A DNA stretch of 64,000 bases from Pseudoalteromonas sp. A601 (GCF_002165575.1 NZ_MXQF01000007.1:1-64000); one strand, 5' to 3'. Shown: positions 1 through 9,201, numbered from the stretch's first letter. A program made the numbers and translations. The notes: generated from the sequence alone by a model not told the origin.

Positions 1-504
1 GCAGAAGGGCTTGCCCCGGGGATGTTTATTTTTTTCTCTGTCCATAGTGCGTTGCATCGCTCTACCTTCATCATCATTACCAGGGTAACCACCTAGCGGA
101 TGCAAGGCATCCGGTGCAAAAGCGATAAAGCCAGCTTTTGCTAAACGACGAGCAACGTCTTTAACATAAGGGTTTAATCCGCGGTTTTCATGAATCACTA
201 ATACAACAGGAAGTTCACCACTTTGATTCGTTGGTACGACTAAATAACCTTGTCCTTTACTATGGCCTTTTGGTGAGTCAAAGGTTTGATACGTTGCTTT
301 GATATCATCATCATTAAAAGAGACTTGTTCTGCGAGAGCGTAATTTGGAAGCAAAGCTGAAGTTAGCACCGCCATTGAATACCCCAGAGCGGCTAAGCCA
401 CCGAGTTTTTTCATAAACGTTCGCCTATCCATCATGCCATGGGCATATTCATCATACCAATCAAAGGCTTCTTGAGGGATATGACTCGTTTTTGGCTTAT
501 TCAT
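1..504 (-). CDS. Dienelactone hydrolase family protein, exported, 3' end cut by window edge
   Basis: The reading frame is open from an ATG at 504 back to base 1, so about 168 N-terminal residues are visible and the C-terminal part is outside the window. Near residue 27 there is a twin-arginine-like motif (DRRTFMKKLGG) followed by a hydrophobic stretch ending LPNYALA, which suggests Tat export of a folded enzyme. The part after it has VVLVIHENRGLNPYVKDVA, typical of the alpha/beta-hydrolase dienelactone hydrolase family, with the Glu-Asn-Arg-Gly segment that precedes the active site. The catalytic Cys, Asp and His would lie beyond the edge. An A/G-rich ribosome site (AAGGAG) lies just before the ATG. 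The substrate cannot be predicted. The roughly 25-residue extension before the twin arginines is long for a Tat signal. Confidence 0.85.
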   Translation of the reverse strand, partial: MNKPKTSHIPQEAFDWYDEYAHGMMDRRTFMKKLGGLAALGYSMAVLTSALLPNYALAEQVSFNDDDIKATYQTFDSPKGHSKGQGYLVVPTNQSGELPVVLVIHENRGLNPYVKDVARRLAKAGFIAFAPDALHPLGGYPGNDDEGRAMQRTMDREKNKHPRGKPFC

Positions 505-647
505 GTTCACTCCTTAAAGTTATGTAGCGCAGTCAATAACAAAATTATTTAGTACTGCCACTAACATAGCTGAGCTAATACAAAAAGTATATTAATCTGT
601 TGCAAGCATAGAAATAATCGCCGTCAGTATTAATGAATCATATACTT

Positions 648-866
648 TTAGTTAACTTCTTCACCTAGGTGCTTAGCGGCTAAGTCATCAAGCTCAGAAC
701 ATGTATAATCAAACCCAGTGCCATCAAATTGGTAACTTACTTTTACATCTAACCCGCCATTGAGTAGGGTTGTTTTTACTTTCGCAACATGCCAGTCTTT
801 AAGCTCATTTAAAAAGCGATTGGCGATTTGTCCTGACTGAAAACGATAACGTATCTCTGAGTTCAT
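648..866 (-). CDS. Small conserved-looking cytoplasmic protein of unknown function (72 aa)
   Basis: I do not recognise this family. The product is a 72-residue soluble protein without signal or membrane segment, with one Cys and an acidic C-terminal half. The ATG at 866 is preferred over the in-frame GTG at 878, because GAGAG lies 5 bases upstream of the ATG and nothing suitable precedes the GTG. It sits alone between the dienelactone hydrolase and the RIO kinase, with both flanking gaps over 100 bases, so it is probably monocistronic. Codon use resembles its neighbours. The coding call rests on the good ribosome site, the protein-like composition and the lack of a competing gene on the other strand. 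Confidence 0.6.
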   Translation of the reverse strand: MNSEIRYRFQSGQIANRFLNELKDWHVAKVKTTLLNGGLDVKVSYQFDGTGFDYTCSELDDLAAKHLGEEVN

Positions 867-989
867 AATTACTCTCACAGTTGGAAATTTTTACCACGCA
901 GTTTGTGCATTTAGCTTAATTAGTCAAGTTTTTTATAATATTATCAATAGAGCATTTCATCTATAAGCTAAGTACGGTATAAGGGCGGT

Positions 990-1850
990 ATGAAAACACC
1001 TAAACAAATTTTACCGTTAATCGAAGACGGTATAGTTGATGAAGTCATCAGCCAATTAATGAGTGGTAAAGAAGCCTCAGTCTACGTTGTACGTTGTGGG
1101 GAGGCTATTCGCTGCGCCAAAGTTTATAAAGACGTGCAACATAGAAGCTTTAAGCAAGCAGCTAAATACCAAGAAGGCCGAAAAGTGCGCAATAGCCGTC
1201 GTGGTCGAGCGATGGAAAAAGGCTCTAAGTTTGGTCGTAAAGAGCAAGAAAACGTGTGGCAGAATGCCGAGGTAGATGCGTTATTTACTTTATCAAAAGC
1301 GGGCGTAAAAGTGCCGCAACCTTATGGCTGTTATGATGGAGTCCTAATCATGGATCTGGTAACAGACGATGAGGGTGATATTGCTCCACGTTTAAACGAT
1401 GTCAGCATGACCGAAGAGCAAGCGATTGAAGATCATGCCACTATGGTGCACTACATTCGACTGATGCTATGTGCAGGCATTGTTCATGGTGACTTATCAG
1501 AGTTTAATGTGCTGGTGGATAGTTATGGTCCTGTGATTATTGATTTACCTCAGGCGGTTAATGCCGCAGCTAATAATAATGCGCAAGCTATGTTTTTACG
1601 AGATGTACGTAACATGCGCCAATACTATGGTCAGTTTGCCCCCGATATTTTAGCTACTCGTTTTGGTGAAGAAATGTGGGCGTTATACCAAGCGGGTGAA
1701 TTAACACCACAAGTAACTTTGTATGGCGATCCTGAAGAAGATAACACCACTGCAAATGTTGACTCTGTGCTTGATGAAATAAAAGCTGCTTTTGAGCAGA
1801 TGCAAGAAAATCAAGAGCGAATAAAGGCAGCGCAAGCACCTGATGAGTAA
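990..1850 (+). CDS. RIO1-type atypical serine/threonine protein kinase
   Basis: 286 residues spanning a complete RIO kinase domain. The nucleotide loop is SGKEASVYVV (about 25-34), a candidate ATP-binding Lys is in CAKVYK (about 44), the catalytic loop is VHGDLSEFNVL with Asp about 168 and Asn about 173, and the metal-binding Asp is in IIDLPQAV (about 185). These match RIO1 rather than RIO2, as there is no N-terminal winged helix. RIO kinases are best known from ribosome maturation in archaea and eukaryotes; stand-alone bacterial members exist in gammaproteobacteria and their substrates are largely unknown. The gene is convergent with the DUF3754 gene, with one base between the two stop codons. 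No linked phosphatase or ribosome gene points to a target. Confidence 0.9.
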   Translation: MKTPKQILPLIEDGIVDEVISQLMSGKEASVYVVRCGEAIRCAKVYKDVQHRSFKQAAKYQEGRKVRNSRRGRAMEKGSKFGRKEQENVWQNAEVDALFTLSKAGVKVPQPYGCYDGVLIMDLVTDDEGDIAPRLNDVSMTEEQAIEDHATMVHYIRLMLCAGIVHGDLSEFNVLVDSYGPVIIDLPQAVNAAANNNAQAMFLRDVRNMRQYYGQFAPDILATRFGEEMWALYQAGELTPQVTLYGDPEEDNTTANVDSVLDEIKAAFEQMQENQERIKAAQAPDE

Positions 1851-1851
1851 A

Positions 1852-3078
1852 TTAGCTAAATTTAAATAGGTCGTCCCATTGTTTATCAAGGCTCGCTTTA
1901 GCTTGGTGCAAAGGGATGGCAGTAAAAATCTCATTTTGTTTGTTAACTAACTGCATTTTAGTTAGTTTTTGCAGCGCATCGTTGATTTCAAAATCGAGCA
2001 AACAGTGATGTTGTTGCTCAAACCAAGCCTCAATTTTTTCATCTAGTTGTGTTGGGCTCAGACCCTTAGGTGAGTTGAGTAAAAAGGTATATGCAAGTAG
2101 AGCTTCTTTAACGTCTTCTTCTTGTGCAGAGTCAACTAATGTATGAAAAACGCCGGCGTTATTATCTAAATTTTTAAAATATAAATTATCGGAAAGTGCT
2201 TTCATAAAGCGAATTTTTCGGTTTTTAAATTTACTCCATTCTTTAAATATAAATCCACCAAAAACCCCCATGCCAATTGCAAAAGTAATAAAATGTTGTT
2301 GGCCCATATGAACTTCTTCGCTGCGCCAACCAAGCCAAAAAGAGAGTAGTGCAGCTAGTAATACAATTGAAGCCCCTAATTTAGTTACCAGTACCACAGC
2401 ACCACCAACCAATGCTGAAGAGGCGATAACAGCCTTATCGATGGGGCGCATTTTTACTTCACTGTTTGGAAAGAGCATTTCTAAATCGGCTTTTGGTACA
2501 TTCTGGAATAACTTTACAATGGTAGAGTTTGGCTCATATCCTAGTGGTTGTTTATTTTTAGCGGCAAAGTAATCAGCATCTTTAAAGCGAATAAATACGG
2601 CTACTCGGTCGTAATTAGTAAACTGCAGAGGTTTTTTTCTTATTCCCCACCATGATGTTAAAACTTCGGTTTTTTGTGATTCACCCCGTCGATAGAAAAC
2701 GACTTCTGCAAAATCATCGAACTCGACGGCCAAGCGTACTTTAAATAATGACTCTTCATTGAGAGCATCTTGTAAATCATCTTGTGTGATTTTTTCGTAA
2801 TTAGCCGCATTGAGTATTTGCGCAAACCCTTTGGCAAACTCGCTTTGATGTGCAGCTTTTTGTTCTGCTGTTAGCTGTTTAATTTTTCGAGTGTCGCTGT
2901 TTGGATCAAAAGGCGCATAGTGATATTTAAGGGATTCAAGGTGAGTATAGTATTGATGATGAATTAAACTCGATAATAGGTGACTAAATTGCTTAAACGA
3001 TTCAGGCTCAGGGAGTAATTGAGCACATAAATTAATAACATCGTATTTTGTAAAAGGGATAAATCTATCGTAAGGCAT
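1852..3078 (-). CDS. TMEM143-like DUF3754 membrane protein
   Basis: 408 residues. The N-terminus MPYDRFIPFTKYDVI and the central FTNYDRVAVFIRFK resemble the DUF3754 family, named after the mitochondrial protein TMEM143. Two hydrophobic segments are visible, around residues 220-255 and 263-285, separated by a short loop, with large cytoplasmic regions on both sides. The biochemical function is unknown. The ATG at 3078 has AGGTGA about 10 bases upstream. The gene ends one base from the stop of the convergent RIO kinase gene, and no terminator hairpin was seen between them, so antisense overlap of the 3' ends is likely. Confidence 0.75.
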   Translation of the reverse strand: MPYDRFIPFTKYDVINLCAQLLPEPESFKQFSHLLSSLIHHQYYTHLESLKYHYAPFDPNSDTRKIKQLTAEQKAAHQSEFAKGFAQILNAANYEKITQDDLQDALNEESLFKVRLAVEFDDFAEVVFYRRGESQKTEVLTSWWGIRKKPLQFTNYDRVAVFIRFKDADYFAAKNKQPLGYEPNSTIVKLFQNVPKADLEMLFPNSEVKMRPIDKAVIASSALVGGAVVLVTKLGASIVLLAALLSFWLGWRSEEVHMGQQHFITFAIGMGVFGGFIFKEWSKFKNRKIRFMKALSDNLYFKNLDNNAGVFHTLVDSAQEEDVKEALLAYTFLLNSPKGLSPTQLDEKIEAWFEQQHHCLLDFEINDALQKLTKMQLVNKQNEIFTAIPLHQAKASLDKQWDDLFKFS

Positions 3079-3375
3079 ATTATTTTTTTCACCTATTTAT
3101 CTATCTTGCGATAGTAAGAAATTCTGCAACAGAATGCGACCTAAATTTAGGGTGAGCACCTTGGCAGATTTACACATAAGAGTATCGACTTTACATTTTA
3201 TATTAAACATACAATCCAGAGTTAGCTGTTAATTTTTAATGTAAGTTTATGATATTAAATATTTTAAATTCTATTCTTGTTACTGGCACCTGTATTGCAA
3301 CTTGTTGTGTACGTAATAGCTCTTAAAGGATTTATTTTGAGCTTGGCATATCAATTAATGTGATAGGTGAATGTA
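3079..3375. other. Intergenic region between two divergent genes
   Basis: Nearly 300 bases without a gene, very AT-rich, holding the promoters of the divergent DUF3754 gene and the L,D-transpeptidase gene. Several AT-rich hexamers could serve as -10 elements, but none stands out with a well-spaced -35. No repeat, tRNA or clear operator was seen. Confidence 0.5.
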
Positions 3376-4740
3376 ATGAGGTTAATCAGGCAAGATAAAA
3401 GTAGTAGCTCAACTTTATTAACAGCAAAGAAAGCACTTGTTCAAGGCGCTGTATTTGCAAGTTGCATTGTTGGCTTTAATGCATCTTTGTTGTCTGCTAA
3501 AACATCGGCGGGTATAACACAAGGGCACAGTTCACAGCATGCGGCTAGTTTATTTGAACCTGTCTATTTAGATCCTAATTCCACACAGCTTATTGAGAAA
3601 ATGAAGAATGTGATTAGCTGGCATCGTGAGCTGGTTAATCAAGGGGGCTGGCAAAATTTAAGTCTTGATGAAGTTCTTGAGTTTGGCAGTAAAGGACCCG
3701 CGGTTGCAGCGTTAGCAAATAGATTAATACAAGGTGGAGATCTGACTCACACTAGCTGTATTGGCTATTCAATACTTAGTCAGGCTAAAGCGATAGAGCC
3801 CTGTGTGTTTGATTTAAATATTGAGCAAGCCGTGAAAAGTTTTCAGCAACGTCATGGATTATCAGTCGATGGGGTTGTAGGTAAAAAGACCCTGCGCGAA
3901 TTAAACATACCAGCGAAAAAACGTTACGCGCAACTATTACTTAACTTCCAACGCATGACTCAGTTTTCGGGGTTAACGAACGAAGAATATGTATTGGTGA
4001 ATATTCCCGAGTTTAAACTTCGTTACATAAACAAAGGTAACGTCATTTTAAAAAACCGTGTCGTTGTAGGTAAACCGAGTTGGAAAACTCCCGCATTTAG
4101 TGACCAAATAGAAAAGTTTGTTGTTAATCCAACTTGGCGCATACCGCTTTCAATTGCAACAAGGGAAATCGCACCTAAAGTTGCTGATGATCCTGATTAT
4201 TTAGCGAAGAAAAATATTGAAATCAGAGAGAACAGCTATATTGATAAAAATATAATTCCCGCTGATAAGATAGATTGGGATGAGATCGCGCCATACCAGT
4301 TTAAGCACTTTTTAGTAAAACGTGCAGGCAAAGATAATCCTCTAGGGGAGATAAAGTACTTATTTCCGAATGTGAATGCCATCTATATTCACGACACGCC
4401 GGCCAAAAATTGGTTCAAACAAACTAAGCGTGCGGCTTCACATGGCTGTATTCGTATGGAGCAACCCTTTTCCTTAGCTAAGGCGATTATTGAAAAGCAA
4501 GGGTTAGATGTTTTTAATGATGTAAATCAAGCGAGAGATTCAGATCAAACACGCACATTTCATTTGAAAAAGCCGGTGCCAATCCACTTAGTTTATTGGA
4601 CTGCGTGGGTTGATGAAACAGATACCGTTAATTTTAGAACTGATGTTTATAACAGAGACAAGAACTTACACTTGCTTGAGTCGCAAGAACCAATGATTGC
4701 GGCTAATTACTCGGTGGATCAACGTGCAGTCACGCCTTAG
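3376..4740 (+). CDS. L,D-transpeptidase of the YcbB/LdtD type
   Basis: 454 residues from ATG 3376, chosen because AGGTG lies 6 bases upstream; an in-frame GTG at 3367 would add three residues. An N-terminal hydrophobic stretch (ALVQGAVFASCIVGF) serves as signal or anchor. A peptidoglycan-binding domain with SFQQRHGLSVDGVVG is at about 150-180. A YkuD catalytic domain follows, with His about 339 (IYIHDTP) and the catalytic Cys about 358 in ASHGCIRM. Such enzymes form 3-3 cross-links between meso-diaminopimelate residues in the periplasm and resist most beta-lactams. The next gene starts 16 bases downstream and encodes an M15-type peptidase, the same pairing as ycbB-ycbK in Escherichia coli, so the two probably form a wall-remodelling operon. 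Confidence 0.93.
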   Translation: MRLIRQDKSSSSTLLTAKKALVQGAVFASCIVGFNASLLSAKTSAGITQGHSSQHAASLFEPVYLDPNSTQLIEKMKNVISWHRELVNQGGWQNLSLDEVLEFGSKGPAVAALANRLIQGGDLTHTSCIGYSILSQAKAIEPCVFDLNIEQAVKSFQQRHGLSVDGVVGKKTLRELNIPAKKRYAQLLLNFQRMTQFSGLTNEEYVLVNIPEFKLRYINKGNVILKNRVVVGKPSWKTPAFSDQIEKFVVNPTWRIPLSIATREIAPKVADDPDYLAKKNIEIRENSYIDKNIIPADKIDWDEIAPYQFKHFLVKRAGKDNPLGEIKYLFPNVNAIYIHDTPAKNWFKQTKRAASHGCIRMEQPFSLAKAIIEKQGLDVFNDVNQARDSDQTRTFHLKKPVPIHLVYWTAWVDETDTVNFRTDVYNRDKNLHLLESQEPMIAANYSVDQRAVTP

Positions 4741-4756
4741 TATAGTTGGAGGAGTT

Positions 4757-5752
4757 ATGAAGTATTTTTATGTATTCACCTGGCTATGCTTCGGGTTTTT
4801 ACTGCCGAATTATGTGATTGCGCAAGCTAAAAGTAATCATGAGGCGGTTGTTATTAAAAATACAGATGCCTTACCTGATGCAGAATTTAGCCTAAAAATA
4901 AACGACATTGTTGTGCCTTATAGTGTGTTTTCAGTATTTGTATTACCAAGCGAAAATGTAGAATTTGAAGTGCTTTATTCTCAATCACAAAAGGGCTATG
5001 TGTTAAAGCAAGTAGATAAACAACTCAAGGCAACATCAACGAATCGTTGGGTATGGCAAGCCCCTAACAAGCCAGGCTATTATCAGTTGGTCATAGAATC
5101 GAGAGACGGCCAGCAGCAGATGCAAATTAATGCGTTTGTTAAAGTACCATCAGAGCAAGTGGAAGGCGGGAAACTAAAATATTTTCATATTGGTCACTAC
5201 CCCAATGAGACTGAGCTTGAAGGTAAAGATCACTATATTGTACCTGATGGCTACATAGAGGTAACACAACAAAATCAGAATGTTCTTGTGTCACCATATT
5301 TCAGGTTAAAAGAATTTATAAGTAAACAGCGAAGCAAGTTTCCTAAGTATTTGTATTTGCAAGGGGCATTGTTACTCAAATTAGAAAAGATAAGGAAAGA
5401 ACTGGAACTTGAAGGGCATCCTGTGGCAAATATGGTTGTCATGAGCGGATACCGTACGCCTTATTACAATAAAGCAATTGGAAACGTAAAATTCAGCCGA
5501 CACGTATTTGGTGATGCCGCAGACATATTTGTTGATAATGATGGTAATTACCGAATGGACGATCTTAATCGTGATGGTAAATTAACCATAGCGGACGCTG
5601 ATGTGATGGCGAGCATCGTAGAGTCTTTAAACAAACGGGATTCTTTTAAAGGCTTAATAGGCGGGCTCGGTGTATACGGACCAAAGTCGCACCGCGGTGC
5701 ATTTATACACATAGATACGCGTGGATTTAAGGCGCGTTGGCGCAACCCCTGA
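4757..5752 (+). CDS. DUF882/M15-type peptidoglycan peptidase (YcbK-like) with EF-hand-like insert
   Basis: 331 residues. The ATG at 4757 has GGAGGAG at ideal spacing and begins a signal peptide (MKYFYVFTWLCFGFLLPNYVIAQA). The C-terminal half is an M15/DUF882 zinc peptidase domain: GYRTPYYN, then SRHVFGDAADIF (His about 249, Asp about 256), and IHIDTRGF with His about 318. Related enzymes cut peptidoglycan peptides. The N-terminal half (about 30-150) looks like a beta-rich domain I cannot name. Between the two metal-binding motifs is DLNRDGKLTIAD (269-280), which fits the EF-hand or dockerin calcium loop DxNxDGxxxxxD. It follows the L,D-transpeptidase gene by 16 bases and is probably cotranscribed with it. 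Confidence 0.85.
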   Translation: MKYFYVFTWLCFGFLLPNYVIAQAKSNHEAVVIKNTDALPDAEFSLKINDIVVPYSVFSVFVLPSENVEFEVLYSQSQKGYVLKQVDKQLKATSTNRWVWQAPNKPGYYQLVIESRDGQQQMQINAFVKVPSEQVEGGKLKYFHIGHYPNETELEGKDHYIVPDGYIEVTQQNQNVLVSPYFRLKEFISKQRSKFPKYLYLQGALLLKLEKIRKELELEGHPVANMVVMSGYRTPYYNKAIGNVKFSRHVFGDAADIFVDNDGNYRMDDLNRDGKLTIADADVMASIVESLNKRDSFKGLIGGLGVYGPKSHRGAFIHIDTRGFKARWRNP

Positions 5753-5770
5753 TCATCGATAAGGATGGAC

Positions 5771-6352
5771 ATGTCGTTAACAAAAAATGTGAAACAAAAA
5801 ACACGCAACTTTATAGATTCCAAGCATATGCTAAGTGGCATTACGGTGGCTTCTTTTTTAGAGTCAACCATAGTGCCTATTCCACTTGAAGCGGTAATGG
5901 TGCCACTTATGCAGGCTCGAAGAGAAAAGTTATGGCTTATTGCGTTAATGGCCACGATCGGCTGTATTATTGGGGCGGTTTTTGGCTATGCAATGGGTTA
6001 TTATTTATTTGATTTGATAGGTGACTGGGTTATTAATTCTTTTTCATCTATTGAGCAGTTTGAAACGGTCAAGCAAAAAATGCAGGAGCAAGGGTTTTGG
6101 TTTGTTATGACCTTAGGCATAGTGCCTATCCCCTTTCAAATTGCCATGCTTGCTGCGGGAGCGACAAAGTACTCGCTAGCTTTGTTCCTTTTAGCGACGA
6201 CCATTGCACGCTCGATACGTTATTTTGGTTTGGCTTTAGTGGTTTATTATGCGGGTGATAAAGCTGAAAAAGTAATTAAAAAGCACAAAACCAAAGCGTT
6301 AATTGGCATAACCGCAGTGGTGTTAATTGCATGGTGGTTAAGTACTTTGTAA
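5771..6352 (+). CDS. YqaA family inner-membrane protein (DedA/VTT superfamily)
   Basis: 193 residues with at least four hydrophobic segments. The segment FLESTIVPIPLEAVMVPLM near the start and GIVPIPFQIAMLAAGA in the second half are typical of the VTT/DedA superfamily, short YqaA type. DedA relatives act in lipid-carrier recycling and membrane homeostasis; the transported species of YqaA proteins is not established. ATG 5771 is preferred to ATG 5765, because AAGG is directly against the upstream ATG but 6 bases from this one. The gene starts 18 bases after the M15 peptidase gene, so it may be the third gene of the wall operon. That would fit a role in undecaprenyl carrier flow, but this is inference. 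Confidence 0.85.
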   Translation: MSLTKNVKQKTRNFIDSKHMLSGITVASFLESTIVPIPLEAVMVPLMQARREKLWLIALMATIGCIIGAVFGYAMGYYLFDLIGDWVINSFSSIEQFETVKQKMQEQGFWFVMTLGIVPIPFQIAMLAAGATKYSLALFLLATTIARSIRYFGLALVVYYAGDKAEKVIKKHKTKALIGITAVVLIAWWLSTL

Positions 6353-6354
6353 GG

Positions 6355-7506
6355 CTATTGTTTATTTGGTAGTTGCTTGTTCATATAGCTAGGTTCTATT
6401 GAGCGCTGCCAAATAGCTTTAAAAGCTTTGTTAAATATATATAAAAATAGTAGTGGCATTAAAATGAGTTTCACAACTAGCAGAGATAAAAGATTGATAA
6501 AATCGATAAAGAGCGCCTCTAGTGACGCAACCATTTCAGTAATACCCGATGTTACCGCATCAGCTACTTTACTCACCATATTTCCTGTATTGCCTGTTAA
6601 TTGATCATTATATAGCTGAACCTGTTGTTGTAATTGTTCTGTTTTAGCATGTAATGCCGCAAGCTGATTATTCAGTTTGGCTTGCTGTTGTTTTAAATCT
6701 TGTTGTTGCTTAATAAGTGGCTTAGCCTGTTCAAGTTGTGTCATTGTCAGCTTTTGTGTCAAGCTACGGTTAGCTTGAATTGCATCGATATCAGTCGTAA
6801 GTTGTTTTAATTGTTGTTGGTTATTTTTAACAATTTTGTTTAATTGGCGTTGCTCAGTACTGAGCATTGTTAGCTCATCTAAAGTTGTTTGTTTTTGGCT
6901 TGTAATTTGCGAACGCATATTTGCGGATAATGCTGAGGTGGCATTTGCCTGTTCCGTTAGATTGTTGACGGTTTGACTGACTGCTTTACTTTGCGTATCA
7001 ATTTCGTCATCCAAAAACACTTGGCTTGCAAACCCTGTGGTAATTACCACAAGCGGTATTAAAAAGCGGATCAATACTAAGCTTGCTAACACGTTCGTGC
7101 TTAGTTTTTTTAAGTAACCAAAGTAATCACACACAACATAGCACGCAACACTTAAGGTAAATAGGGCACTAAAAAGTACTCCCGAGGCAATGCTAAATAA
7201 AATCCGCTGTATAAATAAAGAGCCTAAAGCTAGACGCATCGCATCTGACATATATTCAGCTAAATCATTCACAGGGTCGAGCAATTGCGCAGGTTGAATA
7301 CTGGCTATACCTATGCCGACTTCAGCGGATTGTAATAGCGATATAATGGCATTTACAGAGCGAGATGAGGCATACAGAATGCCTGACTGTAATAATGCTT
7401 GATCAATGAAGTCGAGAATAAAGTGCTGAAAATGAGGTAACCAAGCTAGCAAAACTAAGCTACTTAGAAATATATACTTAATGACTTGGTGCGAAGTAAA
7501 GGGCAA
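6355..7506 (-). CDS. Coiled-coil inner-membrane protein of unknown function
   Basis: 383 residues; no family recognised. Order: a hydrophobic N-terminal segment (about 10-27), two further membrane segments near 100-130 and 140-165, a long Gln-rich coiled coil from about 175 to 305, and a C-terminal membrane segment near 330-360. The coiled coil probably lies on one side of the membrane, anchored at both ends. The start is a TTG at 7506 with AGAGG 5 bases upstream; no in-frame ATG occurs before the second membrane segment. The gene ends two bases after the convergent YqaA gene. A structural or scaffolding role is only a guess. Confidence 0.65.
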   Translation of the reverse strand: MPFTSHQVIKYIFLSSLVLLAWLPHFQHFILDFIDQALLQSGILYASSRSVNAIISLLQSAEVGIGIASIQPAQLLDPVNDLAEYMSDAMRLALGSLFIQRILFSIASGVLFSALFTLSVACYVVCDYFGYLKKLSTNVLASLVLIRFLIPLVVITTGFASQVFLDDEIDTQSKAVSQTVNNLTEQANATSALSANMRSQITSQKQTTLDELTMLSTEQRQLNKIVKNNQQQLKQLTTDIDAIQANRSLTQKLTMTQLEQAKPLIKQQQDLKQQQAKLNNQLAALHAKTEQLQQQVQLYNDQLTGNTGNMVSKVADAVTSGITEMVASLEALFIDFINLLSLLVVKLILMPLLFLYIFNKAFKAIWQRSIEPSYMNKQLPNKQ

Positions 7507-7567
7507 GCTAACCTCTAATAAATAGCTAGGTATTATTCACTATAAAGCGAACAACACCTATTGCCAA

Positions 7568-8041
7568 TTATTTATCACCAATGAGCTGCTGCGGAATGTC
7601 CCAACTGTGTTGGAGTAATTCATTCTGCCAAGTTTGAATGGTTACCCAAAGTTTATCATTTTGGCCAATAGTGACAGGTGCAATTGCATGAGCGTGCTGG
7701 CCGTGATCCGTGCCATGCATTATGCCTTCGTCACTTTTAGCAAACTCACTCAATGGGAGTGGTGCAGGGCCAATATTTAAGTACGCTTGGCGGATATTGC
7801 TAATGTCACCTTGGTTAAATGCTAGATAAAAGTCTTTCACATACTCGTTGTGATGAGAATATGGCTGTTCCATATTCAGTGGCATAGGAGCTATTTTATA
7901 TTCCCCCATGGCGTGTTCTTGCCATAAATCAGGGAAGGTTGGGTTCAAAGCTTGGTAAATAAACACACAAGGCAGTATTAAAACCAGGGCATTGAGTAAG
8001 TATTTTTTTTGTTGCCACCAAGTGCTTTTTAAACGCGCCAT
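7568..8041 (-). CDS. Small membrane-anchored His-rich protein in PepSY operon
   Basis: 157 residues. A basic start and one membrane segment (LLNALVLILPCVFIYQAL, about 16-33) are followed by a periplasmic-looking domain with a His-rich stretch (HGTDHGQHAHA, about 108-118). I do not recognise the family. Its ATG overlaps the stop of the PepSY gene in the sequence TAATG, so the pair is translationally coupled. With a probable Fur box in front of the pair, a role in iron or metal handling at the inner membrane is plausible. The His cluster could bind metal, but this is inference. Confidence 0.7.
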   Translation of the reverse strand: MARLKSTWWQQKKYLLNALVLILPCVFIYQALNPTFPDLWQEHAMGEYKIAPMPLNMEQPYSHHNEYVKDFYLAFNQGDISNIRQAYLNIGPAPLPLSEFAKSDEGIMHGTDHGQHAHAIAPVTIGQNDKLWVTIQTWQNELLQHSWDIPQQLIGDK

Positions 8042-9183
8042 TAGTTTGCCTCCGCAGTATTGCTGATGGTTGCTGAGCGAGGCTTTTTAGCTTTAACCAG
8101 TTTTTTTGAGTACATCATAAAACCTGTAATTGACATGCCACTTAAAATAACACCAAAAATAAACCAAATTATCTTCGTCCAAATACCGCCGATCGTGCCG
8201 TAATGTAGAGGGTCTGCAATGTGAGATAATGTTTGTAAAGTGGTCATTGTTTCAGGATTCTTGCTTGTGGCTATCTCACCTGACCATGGATTTACCGAGG
8301 TAGAATATGAGTAACCATCGTAAAAAATGGTATCACCCGCACCCATGATGTTGTACATACCGCGATTGTGTTCAGGCAGCATGATATAAGTAGGAGTAAA
8401 ATCGCCAAATTTATTTTTAGTCAAGGCAACAGCACTATCTAAACTAATAGGTTGAGTGTTCTTAGAGCTGGGTAATTGAGCTTCGCTTATTAAAGGTGCA
8501 TGCTCTTCAATATCAATTTCGTTATGCCACATAATTGATTGAGCCAAGTACCAAAGCCCAGTTAAACTCATGATTGCCATAAACCAAATGGACCACACAC
8601 CACTGACCGTGTGCAAATCTTTTAATAAAGTTTTACGACCTTGATTGAAGCGAATTTTAGGTTGGACAAAGGCGCGCCAAAAGCTTTTGTAAATAATTAA
8701 GCCGGTGATCAATGCCCCTAGAATAACGATTGCCATAGCACTAACAAGGTAATAGCCAACGCTGTAACCTTCTTGCCAAGGGAAATATAGCCACCCATGC
8801 AAGGTGCGCATAAACTCAATAAAAGAAGTGGTTTGGTTTATTGCTTGTACTTCACCTGTGTATTGGTTTACGTAAGCTGTGGCGTAGGGTTTATCTGTAT
8901 CAGTAAAAATAAGTGCATTTACTAAATAAGGTTCATAGCTCACAACACTCATTACATCAGCTGTGGGGTGCTGAGCTCTTAAGTTGTCGATAAGTGTTTG
9001 TTTAGATTTCTCTGGCAAGTTGTTAGGATTGCTAGCGCGTGCCTCAGAGTTTGTAAGCCAGGTTAACTCATGACTGATCACCGAAATTGTACCAGTTATA
9101 CAAATAAAACAAAATAAAACCCAAATAGGCAGTGAAAACCAGCCATGTAACTGAAACCAAAATCGCTGGCTTATTTTTGCCAT
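8041..9183 (-). CDS. PepSY-associated membrane protein (PiuB type), likely iron-regulated
   Basis: 380 residues with four main hydrophobic segments: about 12-36, 143-168, 192-216 and 335-358. The first helix is followed by a periplasmic PepSY-like region (TYNQYTGEVQAIN-type motif near 108) and a second extracytoplasmic region (about 220-330). The pattern matches PepSY_TM proteins, several of which are iron-regulated and are thought to work as ferric-siderophore reductases. It is the first gene of a two-gene minus-strand unit, and a Fur-like site lies about 20 bases before its ATG. The substrate is unknown. No TonB receptor gene is adjacent. Confidence 0.85.
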   Translation of the reverse strand: MAKISQRFWFQLHGWFSLPIWVLFCFICITGTISVISHELTWLTNSEARASNPNNLPEKSKQTLIDNLRAQHPTADVMSVVSYEPYLVNALIFTDTDKPYATAYVNQYTGEVQAINQTTSFIEFMRTLHGWLYFPWQEGYSVGYYLVSAMAIVILGALITGLIIYKSFWRAFVQPKIRFNQGRKTLLKDLHTVSGVWSIWFMAIMSLTGLWYLAQSIMWHNEIDIEEHAPLISEAQLPSSKNTQPISLDSAVALTKNKFGDFTPTYIMLPEHNRGMYNIMGAGDTIFYDGYSYSTSVNPWSGEIATSKNPETMTTLQTLSHIADPLHYGTIGGIWTKIIWFIFGVILSGMSITGFMMYSKKLVKAKKPRSATISNTAEAN

Positions 9184-9201
9184 GTTAACCCCTGATGTTA
9201 A

